From positions 1 through 39,818 of the forward strand of contig NZ_RAZF01000027.1 in assembly GCF_003612555.1 (NCBI RefSeq): a stretch of DNA of 39,818 nucleotides, in the 5' to 3' direction. The notes beneath the pieces were generated by a model. That model had not been told where the DNA came from, did not search any database, and saw only the letters and a program-made list of their open reading frames with translations. The position numbers were made by a program, and so were the translations under genes. Of the stretch, positions 25,156 through 32,596 are shown in pieces. Each line of letters begins with the position of its first letter. The first letter of the stretch is position 1. This stretch comes from Acutalibacter sp. 1XD8-33. GTDB taxonomy: Bacteria; Bacillota; Clostridia; Oscillospirales; Acutalibacteraceae.

Positions 25156-26094
25156 CTAAATCCGGAACTCCCGGTTTTCCCCCTTTTCCCGGGTCTCCTC
25201 CCGGGGCTTCAGCTGAGGCGTCAGGGGCAGAATTTTCTGGGCCATCTGCCGGTAGGTTTTTTCCATCTGGGCCAGCTCGGCAATGCCCATGCCCTTTACA
25301 GCCGCCTCCATCACCGCTCTGGGCATATCCGGCTGAACCACCGCGCTGTACTTAAACACCTCGCGTTCCAGCTCCCGGCGGTACTCCTCCCCCCAACGGG
25401 CTTTTTCCGCCAGCTGCCGGAAGCGTCGCCCAATGCCCTCAATCTGCGCTTTTGTCAGCAGGACGTCCTCCGGCTTTTCCCAGAGCTTTTCCACCTCTTC
25501 CTGCTGGAACCGTTTCACCACTCCCGCTCCCCGCTGGGCGGGCACCGCCACAAAAGAGCACTCATAGGCGTCGGTAGGCTCCAGCAGAAGGCAGTGGGCC
25601 ACGGCGCCGCCATACTCCCGGCCTTTCTGATGCTTGCACTCCTCCTTGCCGCACACGCTGCAAACCCGGCGCTTCACGCTGCAGCTCACGCTTACTTCTT
25701 TTAGAATCCCGCTTTCAATCAGCTCAATCGTCTCCCCATTTCCCTTCGTTCTGGGGAGATACGCCCTGGCCGTCAGCTGAACCAGCTCCTCCCCTGTCTG
25801 GGTAGTCCGTCCGGGCTTGTGTTCCAGCCGTGTCTGATAGATTCGGGCGGTCTGGTTGGCGCTTTTGCACTCATGATCGAAAATGCAGGTCTTTCCCAGA
25901 AAAAGCTCTTTCAGCGCTTTCAGGCTCTCCACCGGGAACCGCTCCCAGTCCCTGTCCACCTCGTTGTCGCACAGCACCAGAGAAAACGCATATACCTCCT
26001 CCGGCGCGTAGGCCCGGCGAGTATACCGGTTGATGGCCTGCATCTCCTCTGGCCCTGGGATCTCTGTGGATTTCACCACTCGGCCTTCCTTCAT
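25156..26094 (-). CDS. Prohead protease/scaffold protein (XkdF-like) with zinc finger
   Basis: 312 residues. The N-terminal half looks like a herpes/HK97-type maturation protease: DNEVDRDWERFPVESLKAL, H74 in IFDHECKS and S135 in LKEVSVS as likely catalytic residues. CSVCGKEECKH at 145-155 is a CxxC-x4-CxH zinc-binding insert. Residues about 200-300 are charged and helical, as expected for a fused scaffold. The start overlaps the portal stop (ATGA). Confidence 0.75.
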   Translation of the reverse strand: MKEGRVVKSTEIPGPEEMQAINRYTRRAYAPEEVYAFSLVLCDNEVDRDWERFPVESLKALKELFLGKTCIFDHECKSANQTARIYQTRLEHKPGRTTQTGEELVQLTARAYLPRTKGNGETIELIESGILKEVSVSCSVKRRVCSVCGKEECKHQKGREYGGAVAHCLLLEPTDAYECSFVAVPAQRGAGVVKRFQQEEVEKLWEKPEDVLLTKAQIEGIGRRFRQLAEKARWGEEYRRELEREVFKYSAVVQPDMPRAVMEAAVKGMGIAELAQMEKTYRQMAQKILPLTPQLKPREETREKGENREFRI

Positions 26095-27236
26095 TGCTCC
26101 ACCTCTTTCTCTTTTTCGTTCCCCTTTTCCTTCTCCCGCTCCAGCTCATATTCCAGCTTGGCGGCTCTGGCGTTCAAATACCTGGCGTTGGCATGGTCCA
26201 CCTCGTCCTGCATGGTGATCTCGTCCCAAAGAATCTCGCACTCCGGCCGATAGCCCTCCAGGGCCAGCCAGGTGCGGCAGATTTTCTTGGCCACAGGGGT
26301 CAGAATCCGCCGGTAGGCCTCCAGCTCGCTGGTAAGCACATCCGCCTGCTGGCTGGACATCCGCTCTGTAGACGACCAGGACAGCCCCAGCAAGAAGGGG
26401 GGCAGCCCCAGCTTTGCCACAATCTGCTCCAGCATCTGGCGCACAGGCACATCGCTCTCCAGAATCTGATTGTCCGCGCCTATGGCTTTGATGGAAACGT
26501 CCCCCACGGCCACGAAGTCCCGGGGATCCCGGCTGCTCATGGCGGATTTCCATTCCTCCGCCATTTGCCGGGCCCGCTCCGCCGCGCCGTTAAGAACGCC
26601 TTCGGGCTTGCAGGTCACGGCGAACCTCACATTGCCCAGCCGGTCCCAGTTCACCCCCAGGGTCTGGTAGATCTTCAGCAACACATCGCTGACAAAGGGC
26701 AGCCCCCGCAAAAGGGAAGTGCCCCAGGGCGAGCCCGCCGGTGGATTCAGCGCCGACACCACCAGCAGCTCCGGATACTGGCACTCCCTCTTTCCGTCCG
26801 ACTCCCAGACGGAAACTTTGACTCCCATGGCCTGGTCCGCCTCCAGGCTCAGATGCTGGAGCCCGGCATTATACAGCGCTCCCAGCCGCCCCCCGGAAAG
26901 GACCATCTCCCCCACGGCGTTGCCATACGTAATCAGTTCCTCCAGATAGATGCCCAGGAACTCGTTGATTCCGGCCCCGGCCGCGTTCACCTGCACATTC
27001 TGCAAAAAATCATTCAGCCTCTCCTGGGCCTCTTCCTCATGGCAGACCGCCTGAACTTCCCCGATCAGCCTGCGCAGTTTATACACCGACGCGTCAATAA
27101 TCGGCACCGACTCCCGCAGCGCCCGATACAGCTCCCGTTCCCCCGCTCCCAGGGGTAAGGCACTCCCTTGGAGCTTTGGCCTTGTCTGCACGCTTACCGC
27201 CGCGGCCTGGGCTTCCTTTTTCCGCAAACCCAGCAT
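26091..27236 (-). CDS. Phage portal protein (XkdE-like)
   Basis: 381 residues. Typical portal segments are YLEELITYGNAVGEMVLSGG, ALNPPAGSPWGTSLLRGLPFVSDVLLKI and the wing/crown region VRQMLEQIVAKLGLPPFLLGLSW with SSQQADVLTSELEAYRRIL. The C-terminus is highly charged. It forms the dodecameric DNA gate of the capsid in phages. No terminase lies upstream: the next genes are TM2 proteins on the other strand. AAAGGAG lies 10 bases before the ATG. Confidence 0.85.
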   Translation of the reverse strand: MLGLRKKEAQAAAVSVQTRPKLQGSALPLGAGERELYRALRESVPIIDASVYKLRRLIGEVQAVCHEEEAQERLNDFLQNVQVNAAGAGINEFLGIYLEELITYGNAVGEMVLSGGRLGALYNAGLQHLSLEADQAMGVKVSVWESDGKRECQYPELLVVSALNPPAGSPWGTSLLRGLPFVSDVLLKIYQTLGVNWDRLGNVRFAVTCKPEGVLNGAAERARQMAEEWKSAMSSRDPRDFVAVGDVSIKAIGADNQILESDVPVRQMLEQIVAKLGLPPFLLGLSWSSTERMSSQQADVLTSELEAYRRILTPVAKKICRTWLALEGYRPECEILWDEITMQDEVDHANARYLNARAAKLEYELEREKEKGNEKEKEVEQ

Positions 27237-27243
27237 AACCGCC

Positions 27244-27279
27244 TCACTCCTTTCCAGAAAGATGTTTTCTCGATCTCAT
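27244..27279 (-). CDS. Possible 11-residue leader peptide before the portal gene
   Basis: GAAAGGAGG and an ATG 5 bases later open MRSRKHLSGKE and stop 7 bases before the portal ATG; the portal ribosome site AAAGGAG lies inside the end of this mini-ORF. The arrangement would couple portal translation to it. The sequence 27280-27435 upstream is A/T-rich (T and A tracts near 27355-27372) with no confident promoter. Confidence 0.4.
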   Translation of the reverse strand: MRSRKHLSGKE

Positions 27280-27435
27280 GCAAACCTCCTTTCATATACC
27301 CCTCAAAAACCCGCTTCTGTAGCCTAGAAAAAGACAACTTTTCCCCAAAAACAAAAAATTTTTTAAAAAAATCCCGTTCTGCTTCCAAAAAACCGACCTA
27401 CTGTTTAAGAATCCCTTACTTTTGCCCGCAAGCTA

Positions 27436-27464
27436 TTGCGTCCCCCGCTCCTTCGTGCTATAGT
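27436..27464 (+). promoter_or_regulatory. Promoter of the TM2 gene pair
   Basis: TTGCGT (27436-27441) and TATAGT (27459-27464) with a 17-base spacer. The resulting RNA would begin just before the tandem hairpins at 27472-27559. Confidence 0.6.
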
Positions 27465-27471
27465 TAACACA

Positions 27472-27559
27472 GTTCAAAGAATCCTCGGATTCCTCTGAAC
27501 CCGACGGGGAGGTTAACGCCTCCTAAGCCGCCTGGCTTAAAAACCGCGTTACCGGTTTT
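27472..27559 (+). promoter_or_regulatory. Four tandem hairpins in the TM2 leader
   Basis: A nested hairpin (GTTCA..GAATCC-TC-GGATTC..TGAAC, 27472-27500) is followed by three that abut without spacing: GGAGG/CCTCC (27508-27523), TAAGCC/GGCTTA (27524-27539), AAAACCG/CGGTTTT (27540-27559). The second resembles the hairpin at about 29564-29576 (loop TAACG kept, stem changed), so this may be a member of the dispersed module family. Role unknown. Confidence 0.55.
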
Positions 27560-27616
27560 CAAGCGTGTTTCCATGGAATGTCGGCAGAGCAAAATTACGC
27601 GAAGAGGTGCATCAAT

Positions 27617-27952
27617 ATGGCAGACTATAACAATGGCGGATATCGGCCCCAAGGCCAGCAGCCTATGTACAATCCCCCTCAATACCAGCCCCAGGCGGGC
27701 ATAGACCCGCCTCCTGGCTACGTGCAGAAAAGCCGGGTGGCGGCGGGTATTCTGGGCATCCTGCTGGGAGCCTACGGCGTACACAGCTTTTATCTGGGAA
27801 ATACCTCCCGGGGGCTGGTGCAGCTGCTCGTCTCTCTGCTCACCTGCGGGTTCGGAGCCATCGCAATGGAAATCTGGGGCATCCTGGACGGCATTAAGCT
27901 GCTGGACGGCCGCATCAACACCGACGCCAACGGCGTTTTCCTGAAAGACTAG
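27617..27952 (+). CDS. TM2-domain membrane protein
   Basis: 111 residues. A glutamine/proline/tyrosine-rich cytosolic head (about 1-35) precedes the TM2 domain: KSRVAAGILGILLGAYGVHSF, FYLGNTSRGLVQLLVSLLTCG and the closing WGILDGIKLL. TM2 proteins are small membrane proteins of unknown biochemical role. ATG 27617 has AAGAGGTG 7 bases upstream. A second TM2 gene follows 16 bases later, so the two form an operon. Confidence 0.88.
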   Translation: MADYNNGGYRPQGQQPMYNPPQYQPQAGIDPPPGYVQKSRVAAGILGILLGAYGVHSFYLGNTSRGLVQLLVSLLTCGFGAIAMEIWGILDGIKLLDGRINTDANGVFLKD

Positions 27953-27968
27953 CAAAGGAGGAACCACA

Positions 27969-28700
27969 ATGAGCGAGTTTGAAAATAAAGATACCGGCCT
28001 GGAACCCACAGAACCCCAGGCTGTGCCGGAAGCCTCTTCCACCCCGGCGCCTCCCCAGGCCCCTCCGGTTCAGGAGTCCCAGCCGGAAGCGCCCCAAGCT
28101 CCTGATGCTCCGGCGGAGCAGGCCGCGCCTGATTCCCAGGAGGCCGCCGGCCGCCCTGTGCCCCAGCTCACTCTGGAGCCGGATCCCGCGCCGCCCGCGT
28201 TTGTGTTCCCCGATCCGCCCAAGGCGCCGGAGCCTCCTCCCCAGCCCGTGGAGCAGCCTCAACCGGAACCTCAGCCAGTCCAATACGCCCAGTACAACTA
28301 CAACTTCAATCCCCCGCCCCAGCCGGATCCCAACACCTACCAACAGCCGCCCTATGCCCAGCAAAACGGCTATCAGCCCCCCAACTACACCGCCCAGAGT
28401 TACCAGCCTCAGCCTCTCCAGCAGCCCAAATACACCACGCCTCCTGTGGGGTATCAGCAGAAGAGCCGTCTGGCCGCGGGCATTTTGGCTGTCGTGTTCG
28501 GCGTGTTCGGCGTGCACAATTTCTATATGGGCTTCAATACCCGGGGCACCCTACAGCTGATTCTGGCTTTGGCCGGCGGCTTGCTCACCTGCGGCATGGG
28601 CACAATCGCCGCCCTCATCTGGGGCTTTATAGAGGGCGTTTCCCTCCTGTCCTCCGCCACCCCTCGGTTCGATGGCAACGGCGTTATCATGCGGGACTGA
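27969..28700 (+). CDS. TM2-domain protein with long proline/glutamine-rich head
   Basis: 243 residues. Residues 1-155 are low-complexity, rich in P, Q, E and A (repeated PEAPQ, PQPVEQPQPEP and YQPP-like units), probably disordered. The TM2 domain follows (KSRLAAGILAVVFGVFGVHNF, YMGFNTRGTLQLILALAGG). It appears to be a tandem duplicate of the upstream gene with an enlarged head. AAAGGAGG precedes the ATG. A second reading frame at its 3' end is described at 28672-28779. Confidence 0.88.
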   Translation: MSEFENKDTGLEPTEPQAVPEASSTPAPPQAPPVQESQPEAPQAPDAPAEQAAPDSQEAAGRPVPQLTLEPDPAPPAFVFPDPPKAPEPPPQPVEQPQPEPQPVQYAQYNYNFNPPPQPDPNTYQQPPYAQQNGYQPPNYTAQSYQPQPLQQPKYTTPPVGYQQKSRLAAGILAVVFGVFGVHNFYMGFNTRGTLQLILALAGGLLTCGMGTIAALIWGFIEGVSLLSSATPRFDGNGVIMRD

Positions 28701-28779
28701 CGGGCTGGGAAAGACCTATACTCCCGACGAGCTAGAGGACCTGATCCGCGCCTATATCAAAGGTTTGGAGGAAAAATAA
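28672..28779 (+). other. Out-of-frame tail ORF overlapping the TM2 gene end
   Basis: In the +1 frame, 35 codons run from ATG 28672 to TAA 28779 and end TYTPDELEDLIRAYIKGLEEK, which reads like a genuine helical protein tail. No ribosome site precedes it. It may be a remnant tail that a frameshift removed from the TM2 protein, or a chance ORF. Confidence 0.3.
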
Positions 28780-28783
28780 CCGC

Positions 28784-28815
28784 AAGGACGGGGCATCCCG
28801 TCCTTTTCTTTTTGT
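28784..28815 (+). terminator. Terminator of the TM2 operon
   Basis: AAGGACGGG (28784-28792), loop GCAT, CCCGTCCTT (28797-28805), then TTCTTTTTG: a textbook Rho-independent terminator. Confidence 0.92.
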
Positions 28816-28833
28816 TTTCCCGGCCGGCAGGTG

Positions 28834-28862
28834 TTTACAAACCGGGAAAAAGATGGTAGAAT
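28834..28862 (+). promoter_or_regulatory. Promoter of the small membrane protein gene
   Basis: TTTACA (28834-28839) and TAGAAT (28857-28862), 17-base spacer, about 40 bases before the ATG at 28902. Confidence 0.75.
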
Positions 28863-28901
28863 ATATGTTAATTTCCATTTTGTCCCAAGGAGGCCGCTTC
28901 C

Positions 28902-29003
28902 ATGAAAAGCAGAAACGCACAAAAAATTATTGTCCGCGTTGTGGCGGGGCTCTTAGCTCTGCTGATGCTGGCCACGGTTTTTTCCGTGCTGCTTTTTCGG
29001 TAA
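28902..29003 (+). CDS. 33-residue single-span membrane protein
   Basis: AAGGAGG lies 8 bases before the ATG. The protein starts MKSRNAQKIIVRVVAG, basic, and continues as one hydrophobic helix (LLALLMLATVFSVLLF) ending in arginine. Size and layout resemble Prli42-like small membrane proteins of Firmicutes, which anchor the stressosome in Listeria, but the match is by shape only. It has its own promoter and, with the next mini-ORF, its own terminator, so it is likely to be expressed. Confidence 0.7.
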   Translation: MKSRNAQKIIVRVVAGLLALLMLATVFSVLLFR

Positions 29004-29024
29004 CGCTTCCAGGAGGAATGCAGA

Positions 29025-29078
29025 ATGAAACCATTTTGGGGAATCATAAAGAGAAACGCCTTTTCCGGGCGAATGTGA
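29025..29078 (+). CDS. Possible 17-residue ORF after the small membrane protein
   Basis: AGGAGG and ATG 29025 open MKPFWGIIKRNAFSGRM, basic and amphipathic, stopping at the first base of the terminator stem. The strong ribosome site is the only support; a competing ATG (29019) lies too close to it. Confidence 0.35.
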   Translation: MKPFWGIIKRNAFSGRM

Positions 29079-29105
29079 AGCAGCCCGCTTTTTACTGCTT
29101 TTTTT
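29078..29105 (+). terminator. Terminator of the small membrane protein unit
   Basis: AAGCAG (29078-29083) pairs with CTGCTT (29095-29100), followed by TTTTT. The stem is short but the T run is clear. Confidence 0.6.
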
Positions 29106-29229
29106 ACTGCTTATAGTATAGATTTTAAGCGTCAGCATTTTTATATGGGCGCGTGAGTGCGCGCGCTGGCTGATTGCGGAGCACAAGTCCAGGCGGGAAC
29201 TTTTGGCTGGGATACTGTGCCCAGAGCTG

Positions 29230-29705
29230 GCCGGTTCCGGGGCCCAGGGAACTTTTTTCTCAGTTGCAAAAGAGATTCATCTCACTGTGCGAGATGAACT
29301 CTCCGTCCCCTCTTGCAAGAGTTTTGCTTTGCAAAACTCGGATAGTTAATCGAGCAGAGCGAGATTAACTATTATTCACACCCTCAAAAAATGCGCTTCT
29401 CAGGTGTTTAAGGTCAAGGGCAAGATCGTGGAGCTCCGCTCCACACCTCGCAACCTTTAAAAAGGTTGACGAAACTTTTACCCTGGTTAGCTGAGCTAAA
29501 AACGTGAATTGTCTGCGACGAACGAAGTGCGGAAGCAGGGTAAAAGTTTTTGAGACTTATCGAAGGTAACGCCTTAAACTTCTTTTCAAAAAGTTGTGGG
29601 GTTTGGGGGCAACAATCGCCGGTGGGGAAGAAGTTCATGCAAGCATGAACTCTCGTTCTGACCCGACCGAGTCGGCAGGCGAGACCCAACACCCCAAGGT
29701 CTATA
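29230..29705. repeat. Composite of inverted hairpin modules upstream of metG
   Basis: It fills most of the 660-base gap 29079-29738; no gene was found. Left part: TTCATCTC/GAGATGAA (about 29276-29298), GAGTTTTGC-TTT-GCAAAACTC (about 29319-29339), TAGTTAAT/ATTAACTA (about 29343-29371), GTGGAGC/GCTCCAC (29428-29444), AACCTTT/AAAGGTT. This is the inverse of 9125-9320. Right part: AGTTCATGC-AA-GCATGAACT (about 29633-29652) and CCGAC-CGA-GTCGG, matching 8080-8225. It ends about 35 bases before metG. Confidence 0.8.
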
Positions 29706-29738
29706 AAGCACAAAAATCACCGTTATTGGGAGGAAATC

Positions 29739-31703
29739 ATGAATCCGAAAGAACCTTTCTATATCACCACCGCCATTGCCTACACGTCCGGCAAGCCTCA
29801 CATCGGCAATGTCTCCGACCCCGTGGTCGCCGACGCCATCGCCCGCTTCAAGCGGATGCAGGGCTATGATGTGTACTTTCAGACCGGCACCGACGAGCAC
29901 GGCAAAAAGAACGAGCAAAAGGCCAAAGCTCAAGGGGTCACCCCCAAGGAATTCGTAGACCAGACTTCCGCCATAGTCAAGGCTCAGTTCGATCTGATGA
30001 ACCTCAGCTACGACCACTTTATCCGCACCACGGACGATTACCACGAGCGGGAAGTCCAGAAAATCTTCAAGAAGCTCTACGAGCAGGGAGACATCTATAA
30101 AAGCTCTTATGAGGGCCTCTACTGCGACGAGTGCGAATCCTTCCTCACAGAGAGTCAGCTGGTAGACGGCAAATGCCCCGACTGCGGCCGGCCCCCCCGC
30201 CCGGAAAAGGAAGAGGCCTATTTCTTTAAAATGAGCAACTATGCCCAGCGCCTCATCGACCACATCAATAGCCACCCGGACTTTATCCAGCCTGTCTCCC
30301 GGCGCAACGAGATGATGAACAACTTTCTCTTGCCGGGCCTTCAGGACCTGTGCGTATCCCGCACCTCTATCAAATGGGGCGTGCCCGTGGACTTTGACCC
30401 CCAGCATGTGGTCTACGTGTGGCTGGACGCCCTCACCAACTATATCACAGGCCTTGGCTACCACTGCGATGGGGAGAACGGCGAGCTCTTCCATAAGTAC
30501 TGGCCCGCCGCCCTCCACGTCATCGGCAAGGATATCACCCGCTTCCATACCATCTATTGGCCTATCTTTCTGATGGCCCTGGGGCTTCCCCTGCCCAAGC
30601 AGGTGTTCGGCCACCCCTGGTTCATGATGAACGGGGGCAAGATGAGCAAATCCGCCGGCAATGTGCTGTACGCAGATGATCTGGTGGAAATTTTCGGCGT
30701 AGACGCCGTGCGCTATTTCGTCCTCCGGGAACTGCCCTTTGAAAACGACGGCAATATCACCTGGGAACTGGTCAACGAGCGGGTGAACGGGGATCTGGCC
30801 AACGTTCTGGGCAACCTGGTAAACCGGACCGTGTCCATGGTAAACCGCTATTTGGGCGGCAAGGTAGCGCACACCGGGGCGGCCGCTCCCGAGGACCAGG
30901 AGCTCCTGGAATGCGCTGCGGCCTGCCGGGACAAGGTGGCGGAAAAAATGGACCAGCTCCACACCGCCGACGCCCTCACAGAGCTCTTTGCCTTGTTCAA
31001 GCGCTGCAACAAGTATATCGACGAGACCACCCCCTGGGTGCTGGCAAAAGACCCTTCCCAGCAGTCCCGGCTCTCCACGGTGCTCTATAATCTGGTGGAT
31101 TCCATCACCACCGGCGCCTCCCTGCTGTCCCCCTTCATGCCCGCCGCCAGCGAATCCATTCTCCGCCAGCTGGGAACCGAGCCCCTCTCCTGGGACCGGC
31201 TGGACCAATCCCGCAATTACCCTGAAGAGGGCGGCCAGGTAGTCTCCCAGCCGGAAATTCTCTTCCAGCGCCGGGAACTGGAGGAAATTTACAAGGCTCT
31301 GGAAGAGAAGTATGGTCCGGCCCCAGCCGGGGCCGAAGAAAAGGCCCGGCAGAAGCTCCAGGCTGAAATCGAGGGCATCGCCAAGATCGATATCGAGCAC
31401 TTCGGGGCCGTGGACCTGCGGGTGGCGAAGATCACCGCCTGCGAGCCTATCAAACGCTCCAAAAAGCTCCTGAAGCTCACCCTGGACGACGGAACCGGCA
31501 CCCCCCGCACCGTGGCCTCCGGCATCGCTCCCTGGTATCAGCCGGGGGACCTGATTGACCATCATGTGATCGTGGTGTCCAATCTGAAGCCCGCCAAGCT
31601 CTGCGGCGTGGAGAGCCAGGGCATGATCCTGGCCGCCGACGCCGGAGAGGACGTACAGGTGATCTTTGTGGACGGCATCGCGCCCGGCTCAAAGGTCCGG
31701 TAA
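29739..31703 (+). CDS. metG: Methionyl-tRNA synthetase
   Basis: A 654-residue class I aminoacyl-tRNA synthetase charging tRNA-Met. HIGN at 21-24 is the HIGH signature, KMSKS lies at 301-305. The zinc knuckle CDEC (129-132) and CPDC (146-149) is intact. The last 110 residues form an EMAP-II/Trbp111-like tRNA-binding domain (IDIEHFGAVDLRVAKITACE), so it is the dimeric long form. GGGAGG precedes the ATG. No T-box or SAM riboswitch was seen upstream, only repeat modules. It heads metG-tatD-radical SAM. Confidence 0.98.
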   Translation: MNPKEPFYITTAIAYTSGKPHIGNVSDPVVADAIARFKRMQGYDVYFQTGTDEHGKKNEQKAKAQGVTPKEFVDQTSAIVKAQFDLMNLSYDHFIRTTDDYHEREVQKIFKKLYEQGDIYKSSYEGLYCDECESFLTESQLVDGKCPDCGRPPRPEKEEAYFFKMSNYAQRLIDHINSHPDFIQPVSRRNEMMNNFLLPGLQDLCVSRTSIKWGVPVDFDPQHVVYVWLDALTNYITGLGYHCDGENGELFHKYWPAALHVIGKDITRFHTIYWPIFLMALGLPLPKQVFGHPWFMMNGGKMSKSAGNVLYADDLVEIFGVDAVRYFVLRELPFENDGNITWELVNERVNGDLANVLGNLVNRTVSMVNRYLGGKVAHTGAAAPEDQELLECAAACRDKVAEKMDQLHTADALTELFALFKRCNKYIDETTPWVLAKDPSQQSRLSTVLYNLVDSITTGASLLSPFMPAASESILRQLGTEPLSWDRLDQSRNYPEEGGQVVSQPEILFQRRELEEIYKALEEKYGPAPAGAEEKARQKLQAEIEGIAKIDIEHFGAVDLRVAKITACEPIKRSKKLLKLTLDDGTGTPRTVASGIAPWYQPGDLIDHHVIVVSNLKPAKLCGVESQGMILAADAGEDVQVIFVDGIAPGSKVR

Positions 31704-31732
31704 ACAGCCTTTGGAAAGGAATCCCCTTCACC

Positions 31733-32551
31733 ATGGATCAGGAGCTTTACACCATCTATGATTCCCACGCCCACTATGACGCGGAGGCGTTCGACGAGGA
31801 CCGGGCCTGGCTTTTGGGCCAGTGGCTTCCCCTTAACGGCGTGAAATGCGTCATCAATATGGGCACCCGGCTGCGCACCTGCGCCTCCACTGTGGGCCTG
31901 GCGGATTTGAACCCCTATGTGTTCGCCGCTGTGGGCATCCACCCGGAGGAGATCGACGACTCTCTTCCGGAAAACTGGCTGGACTGCCTGAAGGTCTGGC
32001 TGGAGAGCAGCCCCAAGGTGGTGGCCATCGGGGAGATCGGCCTGGACTACCACTGGGAGGACTGCGCCCCCCGGCAGCGGCAGATGGAGGTGTTCTCCGC
32101 CCAATTGGCCCTTGCCGGCCGTATGGGGCTTCCTGTCTGCGTCCACGACCGGGACGCCCATGCCGACACCCTCTCCCTTCTCCGGCACTATAGGCCCCAG
32201 GGCGTGCTCCACTGCTTTTCCGGCAGCGCGGAAATGGCCCGGGAGGTAGTGGAGCTGGGCATGTATATCGGCTTGGGCGGCGTGGTCACCTTTAAAAACG
32301 CCCGCAAAGCGGTAGAGGTAGCCCGCGCGGTTCCTCTGGACCGCCTGCTGCTGGAAACCGACGCCCCCTATATGTCCCCCGAACCCTACCGGGGCAAGCG
32401 GAACGACTCCGCCAAAATTCCCTATACAGCTGAAAAGATCGCCGAAATCCGGGGAATTTCCACCAAAGACGTGCTCAATGCCTCCAATGCCAACATACGC
32501 CGTCTTTTCAATCTGGAGGGCCTGCTGGATCAGCCCTCCTTCAATACTTAA
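31733..32551 (+). CDS. TatD-family metal-dependent hydrolase
   Basis: A 272-residue TIM-barrel hydrolase of the TatD DNase family. Metal ligands are visible: H12 and H14 in DSHAHYD, the glutamate in IGEIGLDYHW, histidines in VCVHDRD and LHCFSGSA, and the aspartate in LLETDAPYMSP. Members have 3'-5' DNase or RNase activity. The gene starts 29 bases after metG, a pairing common in Firmicutes, and precedes the TatD-linked radical SAM gene. Confidence 0.95.
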   Translation: MDQELYTIYDSHAHYDAEAFDEDRAWLLGQWLPLNGVKCVINMGTRLRTCASTVGLADLNPYVFAAVGIHPEEIDDSLPENWLDCLKVWLESSPKVVAIGEIGLDYHWEDCAPRQRQMEVFSAQLALAGRMGLPVCVHDRDAHADTLSLLRHYRPQGVLHCFSGSAEMAREVVELGMYIGLGGVVTFKNARKAVEVARAVPLDRLLLETDAPYMSPEPYRGKRNDSAKIPYTAEKIAEIRGISTKDVLNASNANIRRLFNLEGLLDQPSFNT

Positions 32552-32596
32552 AGAAAGGCGGGCCAGCCCACCGGCACGCCATGGGAGTATTTTGTT

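Noticed and set aside
18765-27279. R-type tailocin (contractile bacteriocin)
   Set aside because: Portal, protease and capsid genes are present while sheath, tube, tape measure and fibres are absent, the opposite of a tailocin.
27194-27388. A 64-codon minus-strand ORF overlapping the portal start
   Set aside because: It overlaps the portal gene in another frame, has no clear ribosome site and runs through A/T tracts; the 11-codon leader is better supported.
27464-28042. A 192-codon minus-strand ORF antisense to the TM2 gene
   Set aside because: It is a shadow of the TM2 gene; no ribosome site or recognisable domain.
28853-29116. An 87-codon plus-strand ORF ending in cysteine/phenylalanine-rich sequence
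   Set aside because: It begins inside the promoter, and the 33-codon ORF in another frame has the proper ribosome site.
29079-29738. T-box or SAM riboswitch upstream of metG
   Set aside because: No T-box sequence, specifier stem or SAM-riboswitch core was seen; the gap is repeat modules.
29586-31565. A 659-codon ORF antisense to metG
   Set aside because: It is a shadow of metG in GC-rich sequence; composition is not protein-like and metG motifs are certain on the other strand.
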